From positions 42,930-106,929 of the forward strand of contig JABTBR010000022.1 of the NCBI GenBank assembly GCA_013284265.1: a stretch of DNA of 64,000 nucleotides, written 5' to 3'. Of this stretch, positions 15,001 through 19,635 are shown in pieces. Numbering within the stretch: the first letter of the stretch is position 1; each line of letters starts with the position of its first letter. Under the pieces are notes generated by a model that was not told where the DNA came from, did not search any database, and was given only the letters and a program-made list of their open reading frames with translations. This DNA comes from Oxalobacteraceae bacterium. Its GTDB lineage: Bacteria; Pseudomonadota; Gammaproteobacteria; Burkholderiales; Burkholderiaceae_D. A program made the translations under genes and the position numbers.

Positions 15001-15328
15001 CGGTTTGATGCCTTATGCCTCCAATGAGATGACCATTTTTAAGAATTATTCCGGAACTCCCTCGCAAACTGCTGGCTTGGTAGCTCATGAGGGCGAACAT
15101 TTTCTGCAAAGCCTGACTCCTAGGCAGTATGCTAATGGTCCGATAGCTCTTGAAAAGGAGTTGGCAGCCTACAGTGTTCAACGCCGTGTAGACAGTAGCT
15201 TTTTCTTACGCACGGATCGGGAGGCAATCGAATATATGGTTAAGAGTCCGCTTTATCCGCAAATCGATCAATCGGCAGCTAACGCTTTCCTGCAGTCTGG
15301 GGCAAAATATTCTAAGAGGTTGAAATAA
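2..15328 (+). CDS. Giant YD-repeat (Rhs-like) protein with DUF4214 array, LysM domain and HEXXH toxin tip (5' end outside window)
   Basis: The frame is open at the left edge, so only the last 5,108 residues are visible. YD repeats (YDxxGN/YDALGR type) fill residues 1 to about 2110. A beta-rich linker follows (about 2120-2230). Residues about 2234-3585 hold roughly a dozen DUF4214-like half repeats of the type LYxxxLxRxPDxxGLxYW. YD repeats resume to about 4330, then LysM (4351-4404, with WGDGRLWYLIAEANG), a CGG followed by a long hydrophobic Ala/Gly/Val stretch (about 4439-4494), and a pretoxin and tip. The tip has AHEGEHFLQ, an HExxH zinc-peptidase motif at residues 5029-5033, with Glu5053 a plausible third ligand. 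The usual Rhs core end motif RYYDPxxGRF is absent; LysM takes its place. From about 13.9 kb the DNA becomes visibly more AT-rich, as expected for an exchangeable toxin tip. Toxin activity is inferred. The protein is paralogous to the giant gene at 39.4-63.3 kb. Confidence 0.9.
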   Translation: MVESIHYSNAITSIPSEGLTASIVNAAIATSDAGKNQRSVFSYDASGRLSYTVNPMGEKQSSSFDFAGRRLSTTQESVRSGETAAGKAANSTQLYGYDNRGNQISYVDAQGNKSSNTVNAFGEVLVGVQRFTANDVTGHAQDIVVRNYYDEDGQLQASIDGSGALTVFQYDVNGNVIERLTYAKVLTPAQVTAASLATATAATVKVQGATLVDVAHDARQRFMYDARNRLTATFTAKQLTNEWSVTTLAYDDNGNVIQRIAYATAVVSPLTFPLTAMPVLISAATDVATQMFYDKAGRLTDTVTAHGLLNAKRDWSLVSQQYDAFGNISAKVIYSARVSATAVTTANVDTLKSGSDAATKATTRYYYDGLNRVVRTATAQGAVTVAGDVQKMQWAIESLQYDAAGNIGKRTQYATMVLLNLNEEPSATPAGVPLRDRSTSYAYDAANRLIRTTDAEGGITELRYDAKGNVIARTEKDGSGASRTTRITYDLNKRPVFEIDAAGYVSENRYDALGNVAMRIRYDKALTTAALSTIDETSASVTAVLKPNVALDRSESYIYDDSRRLLFSIDSAGYLSENQYSALGKLLKTLQYSKSQDYGDKSVATITGKLASAGPIRTTTFDYDAYGNLLKNTDVLEKSETYTYDALGRKLQTTDRLSSATKYTYDATGNVIEQTTGTQKIRYSYNDRGWRTSMTDALGNRTLYFYDSVGRMTSTVDAVGAVLHQEFDTLGQVISSTRYSKLIDAATLASLEGGPDSALVLPAADGADQHSVFYYDKTGRLTYTVNAAGEVDGRSYTAFDQLSVSVRYSVRLSQAVLSALQGGYIEPQLSTLIAQANLPANVAQNRISTFQYDANGRLTFSINANGEKQESTYNAFGQLTDSTRYGVRTDNISAGKSANSVERYTYNLRGQVVDYTDPAGNHIATNYNGFGDVIERAQRATPGSVAIDISKDSITRKFYDAKGQLKASIDPAAALTVYQYDSKGNLTDRRTYAKVLTAANLTTAKDLQVALTTIEAMGVVDAANDDHQVYVYDARGRLITTSTAKESALWAVEALTYNENDQVIERIAYATPMALPATPVLSSSDAVSHLFYDKDGRLCETLTAQRSVLNASKVLTAREWSLTSIEYDSFGNVAARTAYSVTGSGLIATMDVVAAIKNDGNALPAVTRYGYDSMNRAISTAVAQAKVNGTLQWAFTSQSYDAAGNLSSRTQYATAATQAADSTIAQPAADAARDRTTTYKYDLANRLSSTADAEQGVVELRYDARGNITQRIAGTGTGQRITRTVYDLNDRPVYDIDALGAVTERNYDTLGNVIKSIRYANPINAGAVTETTNSVSGQLILASGKDRTQYYVYDQDRQLRFTIDAGGYLTENRYDAVGHLTETRAYPALLTYTDYGLVAMVAKALSAGAPRITLLDYDAMGNLLKSTDAMGKSESYTYDALGNKTSFSNKMDSIWEYQYDATGRLLLETSPEVDAYVNAPENYTHADWATRAHALVKLQTAMQYDALGNLKSRTEGFGSAQPRVTLYGYDLVGRQTLTTLAPVKVYAAPVSPQGVADRTETEVTPTIVVSYDMLGNAVSNKDVGGKLSYKIYDKQGQVRFEIDAKGNVTGYERDSFGAVVTLTRYAQPQTAATTLSASAFKAALKLDSADRVITTIYDQLGHVRKVIEPQTQVYDQHRSSGDLSFVAGRTTESRYNGFGELIQQAVYGGDSLGNAIAGVESTDNRYYYDTRGNKVGLLQAVANSDTDHRAYLTTYGYDDVGNLTSQYEYSRALSAWSDNLSTPSADVDIDRSTAYKYDGANRRTEETRLKVGFSESATPTVGTTGSLTTTYGYDALGNQISATDPLGGATYTYYDKLGRVTAIAKVQTTTVTGITAGKNPLTEFKLDIYGNVQMRIEYAKGITVAIGAAQPAATVIDAFFANTANRDATNDRITSTRYDVNGHALQVYDAETKVSYASYDVYGRLAKQWRPVTNANGVTETAFQINRYDALGQLYQIEKPGNVDLVYNTVVGNTVQQNNYNAFGEMTDSWVSSGANDAKLLDYRRYDNAGHVWLTNSGDNVDKAFIYDVRGQVTSQIRVTDNDEHRLRDAGVIAGALSFNANQTLRTNTRYDLLGRAVDSTTVDGRPLTLMRRVDGNWVKGDLTSRVAEADSLIVVGAPSDQVRTYTLSYRLNGGAWTPPSGMRISTVDGYTVFNPAGLEAGSYEYRVFVQPAGEAVFEADGGVLTLSSTSALSKNEQIARLYLMLLNRNPDLGGMNGWIARLNSGSPLGQVAYEIMTSAEAALQGKSGTDIVKTVFLQAFGWQPSNDPAYLADVTKWAARLNAKLITDPARGQVLLDMLSANNKEKEQLMAGKVAIAVAAVAKEAVLASALELHNGAGPASDSTPLEEARLAISRLYVAILRRAPDHDGMVGWINRRMDNASLDQIANDMVNSKETEALAALSDVEFIKQMYWNILDREADSAGLAYWLSKFQGATRGAIVVGIMNGLLSYNGDDAIERKSQALFNNKASVSMIYALNMSGKDLLTEQKILGKVTATDITAALTYAADAIRAMVKEAAKSIEQDTKTAAELTLAAVTAAQGLVNANTVATTAASQAAANPMAAPMITVARLYVGLLKRSDAPGQTLDIGGITFWTRQLMNATTPAAIEATETAIAQSMIDSAEGKQLYGYTVWNADAAKAFITKLYQQIIGREPDPDGLIYWADKVTTPAQRGLIGAAMVHSVLDNQLSNLNPGKAAEQGRVSAFNNKVGIALGALSTDATRAVNEASAALAAANLAVTKASAATSAATVVTNTTNASAARRAKAAVELIRMYVGILNRGPGRGVPMDLGGLNYWIDARVNSGSSLENIATNMLTSAEGLALFPASMSAHDFVNKIYQQAFNRTLASGDTFWEDKITSGVAKNVIAVGILGGLFDNVTPSIAEMSNKADREQFLASALGQIAGLTALAASTTVTTVNTALNTRDNAVYNAALALQARDRAQAATAAADPAVIAALKAKNEAQTLLGSSLRRSLTELMVAFRQPVDYANVQRTLADLTAGRTTLTALAGQYAGPITDRSAFFSRLYTTVLNREADAGGLAYWVGNASSDPAALAYGFFTAGRDAELYNVNSYRGTFGAELNTAFDANTASGNSIVAAYNSTVTSVQQAIDAAKIQTQKDLVSADAAAKAATDDYNLKSVALAVVIEGYRATAATAVVDSLMANDSATAAATIVKTNGDTLTVDITVAGQTSALAMANSMRSAASLDAALSKARAGVDQAGIAVTLNAQALLNAPATTRQITLITQFYVALIGRLPTMVELSVGFNSFQTGGDATKLAQKLISDNPVLFTSAMSNADFVGKLYQNTLGRAADDGPANYWTKILNANPAMPRAQLAVEFIDSIVQRGITQDTVGFNNKITSGLNSMSQLIASAILAPNVGDYVKAQAIIMRDDAALADAAALAAMSPAARYTLQATQLYTLLFRRIPDAGGLRFWVSRLTAGASMAQMAKDMLSGTEGLQKFPPEQSNAAFIANLITNGLGRQASPEELTRYNALLDGGQTRDQLAVTLINDVLAYADGDTAQLASRTLYMGHVATALDVLDYVAGKLLVGEVKIAPEVLDERTSDLYKQLLSGPAPALATLDTSQLAILRYNGMQIGINNGSNGEQRGHLSNTTTFDRWGNVLSMADARDPNWVVTYTYNANNQVLKQTMNGVPGTVGYAANNTYDRLGRNLSVTDAKNQTNSTAYDSNGFIITETHADGAVVTYVNDVFGQHTKMTVALTNDVTTSFAAGAASSVITSYAYDRLGHQISKTSAPVAIYYAQNLVGTNAPPDMNVLAATAAVSGQAIVIIDTYQYDELGRRIRSTNDNTSNTATINKGYALDPNKRTSSSVRYDLSGNVISTTDALGFSTLSSFDIYNHRTAQQDANGGILRWDNDSAGRVLVHYDLSGRQTKYGYDTAGQMLSQTRKDGTTVTQTLQYSYDGSGQLLQIADSQLPSGPGATGPLALVQTTSYTYDLSGNRLTERVWLEKEQRAVLDNSMIYDRQGRVQEIASNVKAAYANQLVIYSYDNNGNRTKVTTTFTTDTGATKTIEINNRFDKMNRQNHVDGSVTTSIAAAGDGKIDTHDIKYDGAGNRSSDTYGPGKDAASTYATETYNYDAVGRLSFVTKAGNTIVQRYYDGAGRIIRSRDNNDIRVNAYDADGRMTRQRSATYNGTFEGKYVNDIHYAASVENAGGGYDRVGNLLVYRVVEGASDYNAQTFRNDYSGRQFDSYQITSTTATPAASARNASAVTVTRLYDYSGALVEVQSTDEKKNRTLINDSSGRVLENKQGGIVTHTLIANDQVIGSADQKHETYSSGFESISSPALMAGQSVYIVQDKDTLESIAKAVWGDGRLWYLIAEANGGIDNTGLVLGQPLTMPARVNTVLNSYQTFKPYNAAEAIGDITPVLPAPAAGGCGGVGMIIMIVVAVVVTVISGGAMAGFAAQGLAQAMLVGAAASMAGSIASQVVGMAIGAQDGFSWKAVGQAGISGAIGGGMGFESSSQGTLLGDVFKGSDWSATAARAALGNTITQGVGIVTHQQSGFNWRSVAASAASAAVGSQFGNPQGTKIDSWGTFGTAMAGNFASGVTSAVVRGGRVEIGRIAADAFGNALGNSLAAQLSEPSDTTLRSKGNLDKRISQTNTGLAALDAAAQKYGGYAQIPLDSEEYQLALTVGKTNNSTMRAIAGDSATANGFSNGNSQAPKTDDPALPGVSRKTAEMLRVEVSGSLAEAQLYQVDRGVAVSGGVVAGMFQSIGDGIIGSATLIKDGLLAQRYVMGGGDNERARSSPLFDAEKEAFQNFKEIGNSIAKLVQHPQDTVSQALGGSYEKIQSRLDTAYSSTNLGDWFLYGASVGNATMNIASALAGGVGAVRGIASGASALKAGLQSRLAALAPDVRVSPFASELSTGKIGANSVGANGLSNQLGLHPDAWASMAGEVNMPSVMRALRQSGTTEGAAVAKLLKRGDLKVNFSDEILLNPQGGLMPYASNEMTIFKNYSGTPSQTAGLVAHEGEHFLQSLTPRQYANGPIALEKELAAYSVQRRVDSSFFLRTDREAIEYMVKSPLYPQIDQSAANAFLQSGAKYSKRLK
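116..4440 (+). repeat. Diverged tandem duplication (about 2.4 kb) inside the first giant gene
   Basis: The protein segment starting SVFSYDASGRLSYTVN (DNA about 116) is matched in order by STFQYDANGRLTFSIN (about 2542). Later landmarks repeat at similar spacing: ELRYDAKGN at about 1382 against ELRYDARGN at about 3776, and KSESYTYDALG at about 1913 against about 4293. The period shrinks from about 2,426 to about 2,380 bases, so small indels have accumulated. This is an old in-frame duplication of about 800 codons that lengthens the YD shell. Confidence 0.75.
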
Positions 15329-15711
15329 TGGCAAACCATGTCAAGTGCCCGTTATGTAGTGGGCGAGCTAGTTCACTCTCTGCGGTCGGTGCAATCAACT
15401 TATATAAATGCGATCCGTGCGGGCACGAATTCTCCGTTCGGGTTCACCTTATTGACAATCCTATTCCACTGGAGACAAAGGTCTTTACAGCGATAGTCAC
15501 GGTCGACAGTCCGGGTGAAGTACGCAAGACACAAATGAAGGCAAGAAGGGTCTTTGAAGGAATGAGTAATTTCTATTCCGAGGACTTAGATAGACAGATT
15601 TTAAAAGGCGATCATGCATGGAACTTAGGGTTCTATTCCGAGGATGAAGTTCTAGAATTGAGACAACGAGCCGTTGATATTGGACTGTCGGTGGAGTTTA
15701 TTGCGAGCTGA
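15328..15711 (+). CDS. Small zinc-ribbon protein, candidate immunity protein for the upstream toxin tip
   Basis: 127 residues. The ATG shares its A with the TAA stop of the giant gene (TAATG), so translation is probably coupled. The N-terminus has two CxxC pairs (Cys7/Cys10 and Cys28/Cys31, the second in CDPCGHEF), typical of a zinc ribbon. The rest is soluble with no signal peptide or membrane segment, and ends in a short alpha/beta segment (LELRQRAVDIGLSVEFI). I do not recognise the family. Position directly behind a polymorphic toxin tip, small size and lower GC than the YD region all point to an immunity protein, but this is inferred from context. It could also be an accessory or regulatory protein. 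Confidence 0.7.
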   Translation: MANHVKCPLCSGRASSLSAVGAINLYKCDPCGHEFSVRVHLIDNPIPLETKVFTAIVTVDSPGEVRKTQMKARRVFEGMSNFYSEDLDRQILKGDHAWNLGFYSEDEVLELRQRAVDIGLSVEFIAS

Positions 15712-15797
15712 ACTCAGTTGTTGGGGCAAATACGCAAACTATTGCCACTGCCCAGGCTGGACGACTTGCAGAGTTGCTCCCGGAGTCGTCCCTGTCC

Positions 15798-15873
15798 AAA
15801 TGGACACGGCCTCATCTATGACCTGCGAAAACGGCCTGTCAAAGCTGAGGCCGGGTCCATTTTCCAGACCTGA
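15798..15873 (-). repeat. REP-like palindrome 1
   Basis: An imperfect inverted repeat: arm 15798-15814 (AAATGGACACGGCCTCA) pairs with 15846-15862 at 16 of 17 positions around a 31-base loop. Read on the minus strand the element begins at 15873 with TCAGGTCTG followed closely by TGGAC. The same head opens the second palindrome at 15991 on the plus strand, so the two form a head-to-head pair as in bacterial REP/BIME elements. The REP (RAYT-mobilised) identity is an inference; no RAYT gene is in the window. Confidence 0.6.
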
Positions 15874-15990
15874 GAATCATATAGCCAACCTCCCTTCGGC
15901 AAACGACGGGGGTACAGCTAACACGTCGGAGTCCTCCGGTGAACGAAGTCCTGTGCTGAGCATGTTGACCGCTGCATGAGCGCGCCGGGG

Positions 15991-16060
15991 TCAGGTCTGC
16001 CATGTGGACACAACCTCATCCGTTGTGCCACCTGTCAGATGTGCCCACATGCCGGACCTG
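15991..16060 (+). repeat. REP-like palindrome 2
   Basis: Arm 15992-16011 (CAGGTCTGCCATGTGGACAC) pairs with 16041-16060 at 17 of 20 positions around a 29-base loop. It shares the TCAGGTCTG(N)TGGAC head with palindrome 1 but points the other way. Between the two palindromes (15874-15990) I see no gene. Together they fill most of the 411-base gap between the candidate immunity gene and the TolC remnant. Confidence 0.6.
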
Positions 16061-16071
16061 CGCTATCGCAA

Positions 16072-16101
16072 AAAAAAATCATCGCATGCGATGATTTTTT
16101 T
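16072..16101. terminator. Bidirectional rho-independent terminator
   Basis: A perfect 30-base palindrome: seven A, TCATCGCA, then its mirror TGCGATGA and seven T. It has a GC-containing core and a T tract on both strands. On the minus strand it lies 22 bases beyond the stop of the TolC remnant and would end transcripts of the flagellar operon. On the plus strand it would end the giant-gene/zinc-ribbon transcript. The core leaves little room for a loop, so the real hairpin must open the central 4-6 bases. Confidence 0.8.
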
Positions 16102-16122
16102 GTTTGCCTTACGCTGCTGAGT

Positions 16123-16431
16123 TTAACAGAAATACGTCCCCATCTCCTTGACATCGGCTTCCCCCAAGATACCGGCGGCGGCACGCATTTTTAAAATGCT
16201 GAGCAGATAACCGTAGCGCGCCTGAGTCAGATCGCGCTGGCTGGCGTAGAGCTGCTGCCGGGAATTGAGCAGATCCAGATTGATGCGCACCCCACTCTTA
16301 ATGCTCTGTTCCGTGACCTTGACCAGCAACTCGCCGGAAGCGACCGCCGCGTCGAGCGCGGGGACACGGGCCGAGCCGCTGAGCACGGTAGCATACTGTA
16401 GACGTCCGGCCGCTGCACCTGTTCGGCGAGT
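16123..16431 (-). pseudogene. C-terminal remnant of a TolC-family outer-membrane channel
   Basis: The reading frame ending at 16123 gives about 100 residues matching the C-terminal end of TolC-type type I secretion outer-membrane proteins: VLSGSARVPALDAAV, then SGVRINLDLLNSRQQLY and ARYGYLLSILKMRAAAG. A full TolC is about 420-480 residues. A TAA stop closes the frame upstream at 16432-16434 and no start codon or signal peptide is present, so this is a 5'-deleted pseudogene. A second short open stretch in another frame (about 16435-16487) ends in NYYFGLTFPRVKLAEQ and may be debris from a different gene. Its place beside a giant DUF4214 protein is notable because that domain is frequent in type I secretion substrates. 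Confidence 0.75.
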
Positions 16432-16507
16432 TTAACCCGGGGGAAAGTCAAACCAAAGTAATAATTCGGCTTGACCTCTTCAATATCTGATACTCATCGC
16501 CGCGAAA

Positions 16508-18556
16508 TCACATCGTCACAGTCCCATACGACTTCAAATTCACCGTATTCGGAATCTCCGCCATCGACAGTATCCGCATATGCGGAATCACCCGTTCCGA
16601 CAGCGAGCGCAGGTGACGGCGCAGATCCGGCGAACACAGCAGCACCGGCAGCATATTCCCCTTCATCATCCGTTCAGACTGCGCCGCCATGCGCGCCAGC
16701 AGTTGCTCGGCATACTTCGGCTCCACCACCAGACTGCTGCCAGCCTCGGCCGTGCGCACGCTCTGCATCAGCACCTGCTCGATCGCAGGGTCCAGCGTCA
16801 GCACATTCAGCGCCGTCATCTCGCCCAGCAAAGCCTGGCAAATCGCCGCACCGAGCTTCTGGCGCACCACCTCGGTCAGATAACCCAGATCCTTGCTGTT
16901 GCGCCCCATATCCACCAGCGTTTCCAGAATCACTTCCAGATTACGAATCGACACTTTCTCGCGCAGCAGATTCTGCAGTACCTTCTGCACATCGCTGATC
17001 GACAGGATGGTCGGCACCAGTTCCTCCACCAGCCCCGGCTGCTGCTGGCGAATACGCTGCAGCAGACGATCAGTTTCAGTACGTGTCAACAACTGCGCCG
17101 ACTGCTGCTTCAGCACCTCGCTCAGGTGCGTGATAAACACCGTAGCCGCATCCACCAGCGTATAGCGCGCCGCGCGGGCGATTTCTTTCTCCGAGTCTTC
17201 CACCCAGATCGCCGGCAAGCCATAGGTCGGCTCACGGGTTTCAATCCCCTTGATCGGACGCGCCTCGCCACCGGCGTGAATCGCCAGCGTGCGGTCGGTC
17301 ATGATCTCGCCCTTCCCTGCCGGCACGCCAAACACTTGCAGCTCATAGGCATTCACCGATAACTGCGGCGCATCGCGGAAGCGCACGCGCGGCAACACCA
17401 TGCCCGAATCAAGCGCGTACTGCTTGCGGATCGCAACGATGCGTTCCATGAAGATGGTCTTTTCGCCGTTGACCAGCGGTGCCAGGTTGGCACCCACCAG
17501 CACTTCGATCGGCTCCACCTTGAGCATATCGTAGGCATCCTGGTCGCCGTCGGCCTTGGCCTTGTCGTCCTTGTCGTCCTCGGTCTTGCCGCCCTCTTCC
17601 TTCGCGCGGCGCATCACCACCACGCCAACCGCCAGCATCAGACCCACCAGTACCAGCACAGGCAAGGCGGGAATGCCTGGCAGGAACAGCAGTATCGACA
17701 GCGCAGCCGCTACCACGAACAGGGTTTTCGGATACGAAGTAATCTGGCGCAGCACTTCGGCGCTCAGATTGCCGTCCGACGCCGAACGGGTCACGATAAT
17801 ACCGGTGCCCACCGCAATCACCAGCGCGGGCACCTGGGTCACGATGCCGTCGCCCACGGTCAGCAGGGTAAAGGTTTGCAGCGCCTGGTCCCAGCGCATG
17901 CCCATCTGCATCACGCCAATCACCAGGCCGCCGATGATGTTAATCAGCAGGATGACGATACCGGCAATCGCGTCGCCCTTGACGAATTTACTCGCGCCAT
18001 CCATCGCGCCGTAGAAGCCGGTTTCCTTTTCCAGCGTCTTGCGGCGTTTCTTGGCTTCTTCCTGATCGATGAAACCCATGTTCAGGTCGGCATCGATACT
18101 CATCTGCTGGCCCGGCATACTGTCGAGCGTGAAACGAGCCGCAACCTCGGACACGCGCTGCGCGCCGTTGGTCACCACCACATATTGCACAACGACCAGA
18201 ATCAGGAACACGATCAGGCCGATCACATAGTTACCACCCACCACGTAGGAACCGATGGCGGCGATCACCCGGCCGGCATCGGCGTCGGACAGAATCAGAC
18301 GGGTGGCGGCGACGTTCAGCGACAGCCGGAACAGCGTGGCGATCAGCAGCAGCGAGGGAAAGGTGGAAAACTCCACCGGCCGCGCGATGTAAAAGGTCAG
18401 CAGCAGGATCAGCAGCGCGAAGCTGACGTTGGTCAGGATCAGGAAGTCGAGCACGCCGGAGGGAATCGGCACGAACAACACCGTCAGAATTCCCACCACC
18501 AGCAGCACCATCACCAGATCGGCGTTGTTGTTAAAGATACGACGTAGAGACAACAT
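16508..18556 (-). CDS. flhA: Flagellar biosynthesis protein FlhA (export gate)
   Basis: 682 residues, close to the usual FlhA length. The N-terminal half has the closely spaced membrane helices of the FHIPEP family, including the signature region LIATLFRLSLNVAATRLIL. A charged Lys/Asp/Glu-rich linker (about residues 340-360) leads to the cytosolic domain that forms the nonameric ring receiving export substrates. The ATG at 18556 was chosen because it overlaps the flhB stop (TGATG) and follows an AGGAAGGG ribosome site; a longer frame upstream has no comparable site. It is the last intact gene of the operon and works with FlhB, FliP, FliQ and FliR in the inner membrane as the type III export gate. 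Confidence 0.97.
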   Translation of the reverse strand: MLSLRRIFNNNADLVMVLLVVGILTVLFVPIPSGVLDFLILTNVSFALLILLLTFYIARPVEFSTFPSLLLIATLFRLSLNVAATRLILSDADAGRVIAAIGSYVVGGNYVIGLIVFLILVVVQYVVVTNGAQRVSEVAARFTLDSMPGQQMSIDADLNMGFIDQEEAKKRRKTLEKETGFYGAMDGASKFVKGDAIAGIVILLINIIGGLVIGVMQMGMRWDQALQTFTLLTVGDGIVTQVPALVIAVGTGIIVTRSASDGNLSAEVLRQITSYPKTLFVVAAALSILLFLPGIPALPVLVLVGLMLAVGVVVMRRAKEEGGKTEDDKDDKAKADGDQDAYDMLKVEPIEVLVGANLAPLVNGEKTIFMERIVAIRKQYALDSGMVLPRVRFRDAPQLSVNAYELQVFGVPAGKGEIMTDRTLAIHAGGEARPIKGIETREPTYGLPAIWVEDSEKEIARAARYTLVDAATVFITHLSEVLKQQSAQLLTRTETDRLLQRIRQQQPGLVEELVPTILSISDVQKVLQNLLREKVSIRNLEVILETLVDMGRNSKDLGYLTEVVRQKLGAAICQALLGEMTALNVLTLDPAIEQVLMQSVRTAEAGSSLVVEPKYAEQLLARMAAQSERMMKGNMLPVLLCSPDLRRHLRSLSERVIPHMRILSMAEIPNTVNLKSYGTVTM

Positions 18557-19635
18557 CAAACTACCCTTCCTGAAGCGCGCTTTGCTTCGCGCATTGCATA
18601 AACCCACACCATGATCTTGGCGATCTGCGGGTACAGTTTCTCCGGCACATAGCCGTCATAATCGACTTCGCGAAACAGCGTGCGCGCCAGCGGCTTGTTC
18701 TGCACGATGGGCACACCGTGCTTGCCCGCCAGTTCACGCATCTGCCGCGCCAGGTCGCCGGCACCCTTGGCCACCACCTGTGGCGCGCCAGACTTGCCGT
18801 GGCTGTAGCTCAGCGCCACCGCGATCCGGGTCGGATTGGTGATCAGCACATCGGCGGTGGACACCTTGGCCACCGACTTGCTGCGCTTGAGCACTTCCTT
18901 GCGCAGTTCACGGATGCGCGAACGGATGCGCGGGTCGCCTTCGCGATTCTTCGATTCATCTTTTACATCGCGCTTGCTCATGCGCATGCGCTTGGCGAAT
19001 TCCCAGCGCGTAAAACCCAGGTCGATCAGGGCGATACACAGCAGGGTCAGCACCAGCTTGACCAGCAGCGAGGCCACCAGGGCCAACAGCATGCGCGCAT
19101 AGCCTTTCGGTTCCATCGCCGACAGGCCGATCAGGCCGGGCACGCTGTCGCGTACCAGGAAATACACCACCGTCCCCAGAATGGCCAGCTTGATGATGCT
19201 CTTGGCCGACTCGAACAGGGTGCGCATCGAGAACACGCGCTTGAACCCGGTCATCGGGCTGAGCCGCGTCAAGTCCGGCGACAGCGGGTGGAAACTGAAG
19301 ATCGGTCCCGTCTGGAACAGATTGCTCAGCACCGCCACCACAGCCAGCGTCAGGAACAGCGGCGCCAGGATGTGCAGCATGCCGGTCAGCAGCTGGCCCA
19401 TCCACGTGGCGACCGCGTCCACATTCCATTCCTGACGGCCGGCGCGGGCCAGGATCTTCTGCTGCATCAGCAGGGTCTGGCGCAAGGCGTCCCAGCCGCT
19501 GCCGTAGACGGTCAGCACCAGCGCGGCCATCATCGCCATCGCGGTGAAGTCGTTGCTGCGCGACACATTGCCTTTTTTTCGGGCTTCGTCGAGCTTGTGC
19601 GGTGTGGCCTGTTCCGAGAGGTCTTGATCTGCCAT
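18556..19635 (-). CDS. flhB: Flagellar export switch protein FlhB, with NPTR at the autocleavage site
   Basis: 359 residues: cytosolic N-terminus, four membrane helices (about residues 30-210), a charged linker rich in Lys/Arg (GDPRIRSRIRELRKEV), and the C-terminal FlhB/YscU domain. The self-cleavage loop normally reads NPTH; here residues 267-270 are NPTR (codon CGG at 18828-18826), while Asn and Pro, between which cleavage occurs, are kept. Downstream VVAKGAGDLA and the conserved PLARTLF segment are normal. FlhB cleavage switches the exporter from rod/hook to late substrates, so the His-to-Arg change may alter that switch. The start directly follows the fliR stop (TAAATG). Confidence 0.97.
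   Translation of the reverse strand: MADQDLSEQATPHKLDEARKKGNVSRSNDFTAMAMMAALVLTVYGSGWDALRQTLLMQQKILARAGRQEWNVDAVATWMGQLLTGMLHILAPLFLTLAVVAVLSNLFQTGPIFSFHPLSPDLTRLSPMTGFKRVFSMRTLFESAKSIIKLAILGTVVYFLVRDSVPGLIGLSAMEPKGYARMLLALVASLLVKLVLTLLCIALIDLGFTRWEFAKRMRMSKRDVKDESKNREGDPRIRSRIRELRKEVLKRSKSVAKVSTADVLITNPTRIAVALSYSHGKSGAPQVVAKGAGDLARQMRELAGKHGVPIVQNKPLARTLFREVDYDGYVPEKLYPQIAKIMVWVYAMREAKRASGRVV

Noticed and set aside
15724..15822. Short plus-strand open stretch after the zinc-ribbon gene (AQTIATAQAGRLAELL-like)
   Set aside because: No start codon or ribosome site, under 35 codons, and its end lies in a REP-like palindrome; perhaps debris, but not supportable as a gene.
15674..16194. Two small plus-strand frames (101 and 72 codons) in the gap
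   Set aside because: They cross the REP-like palindromes and the terminator, one overlaps the zinc-ribbon gene, and composition is not gene-like.
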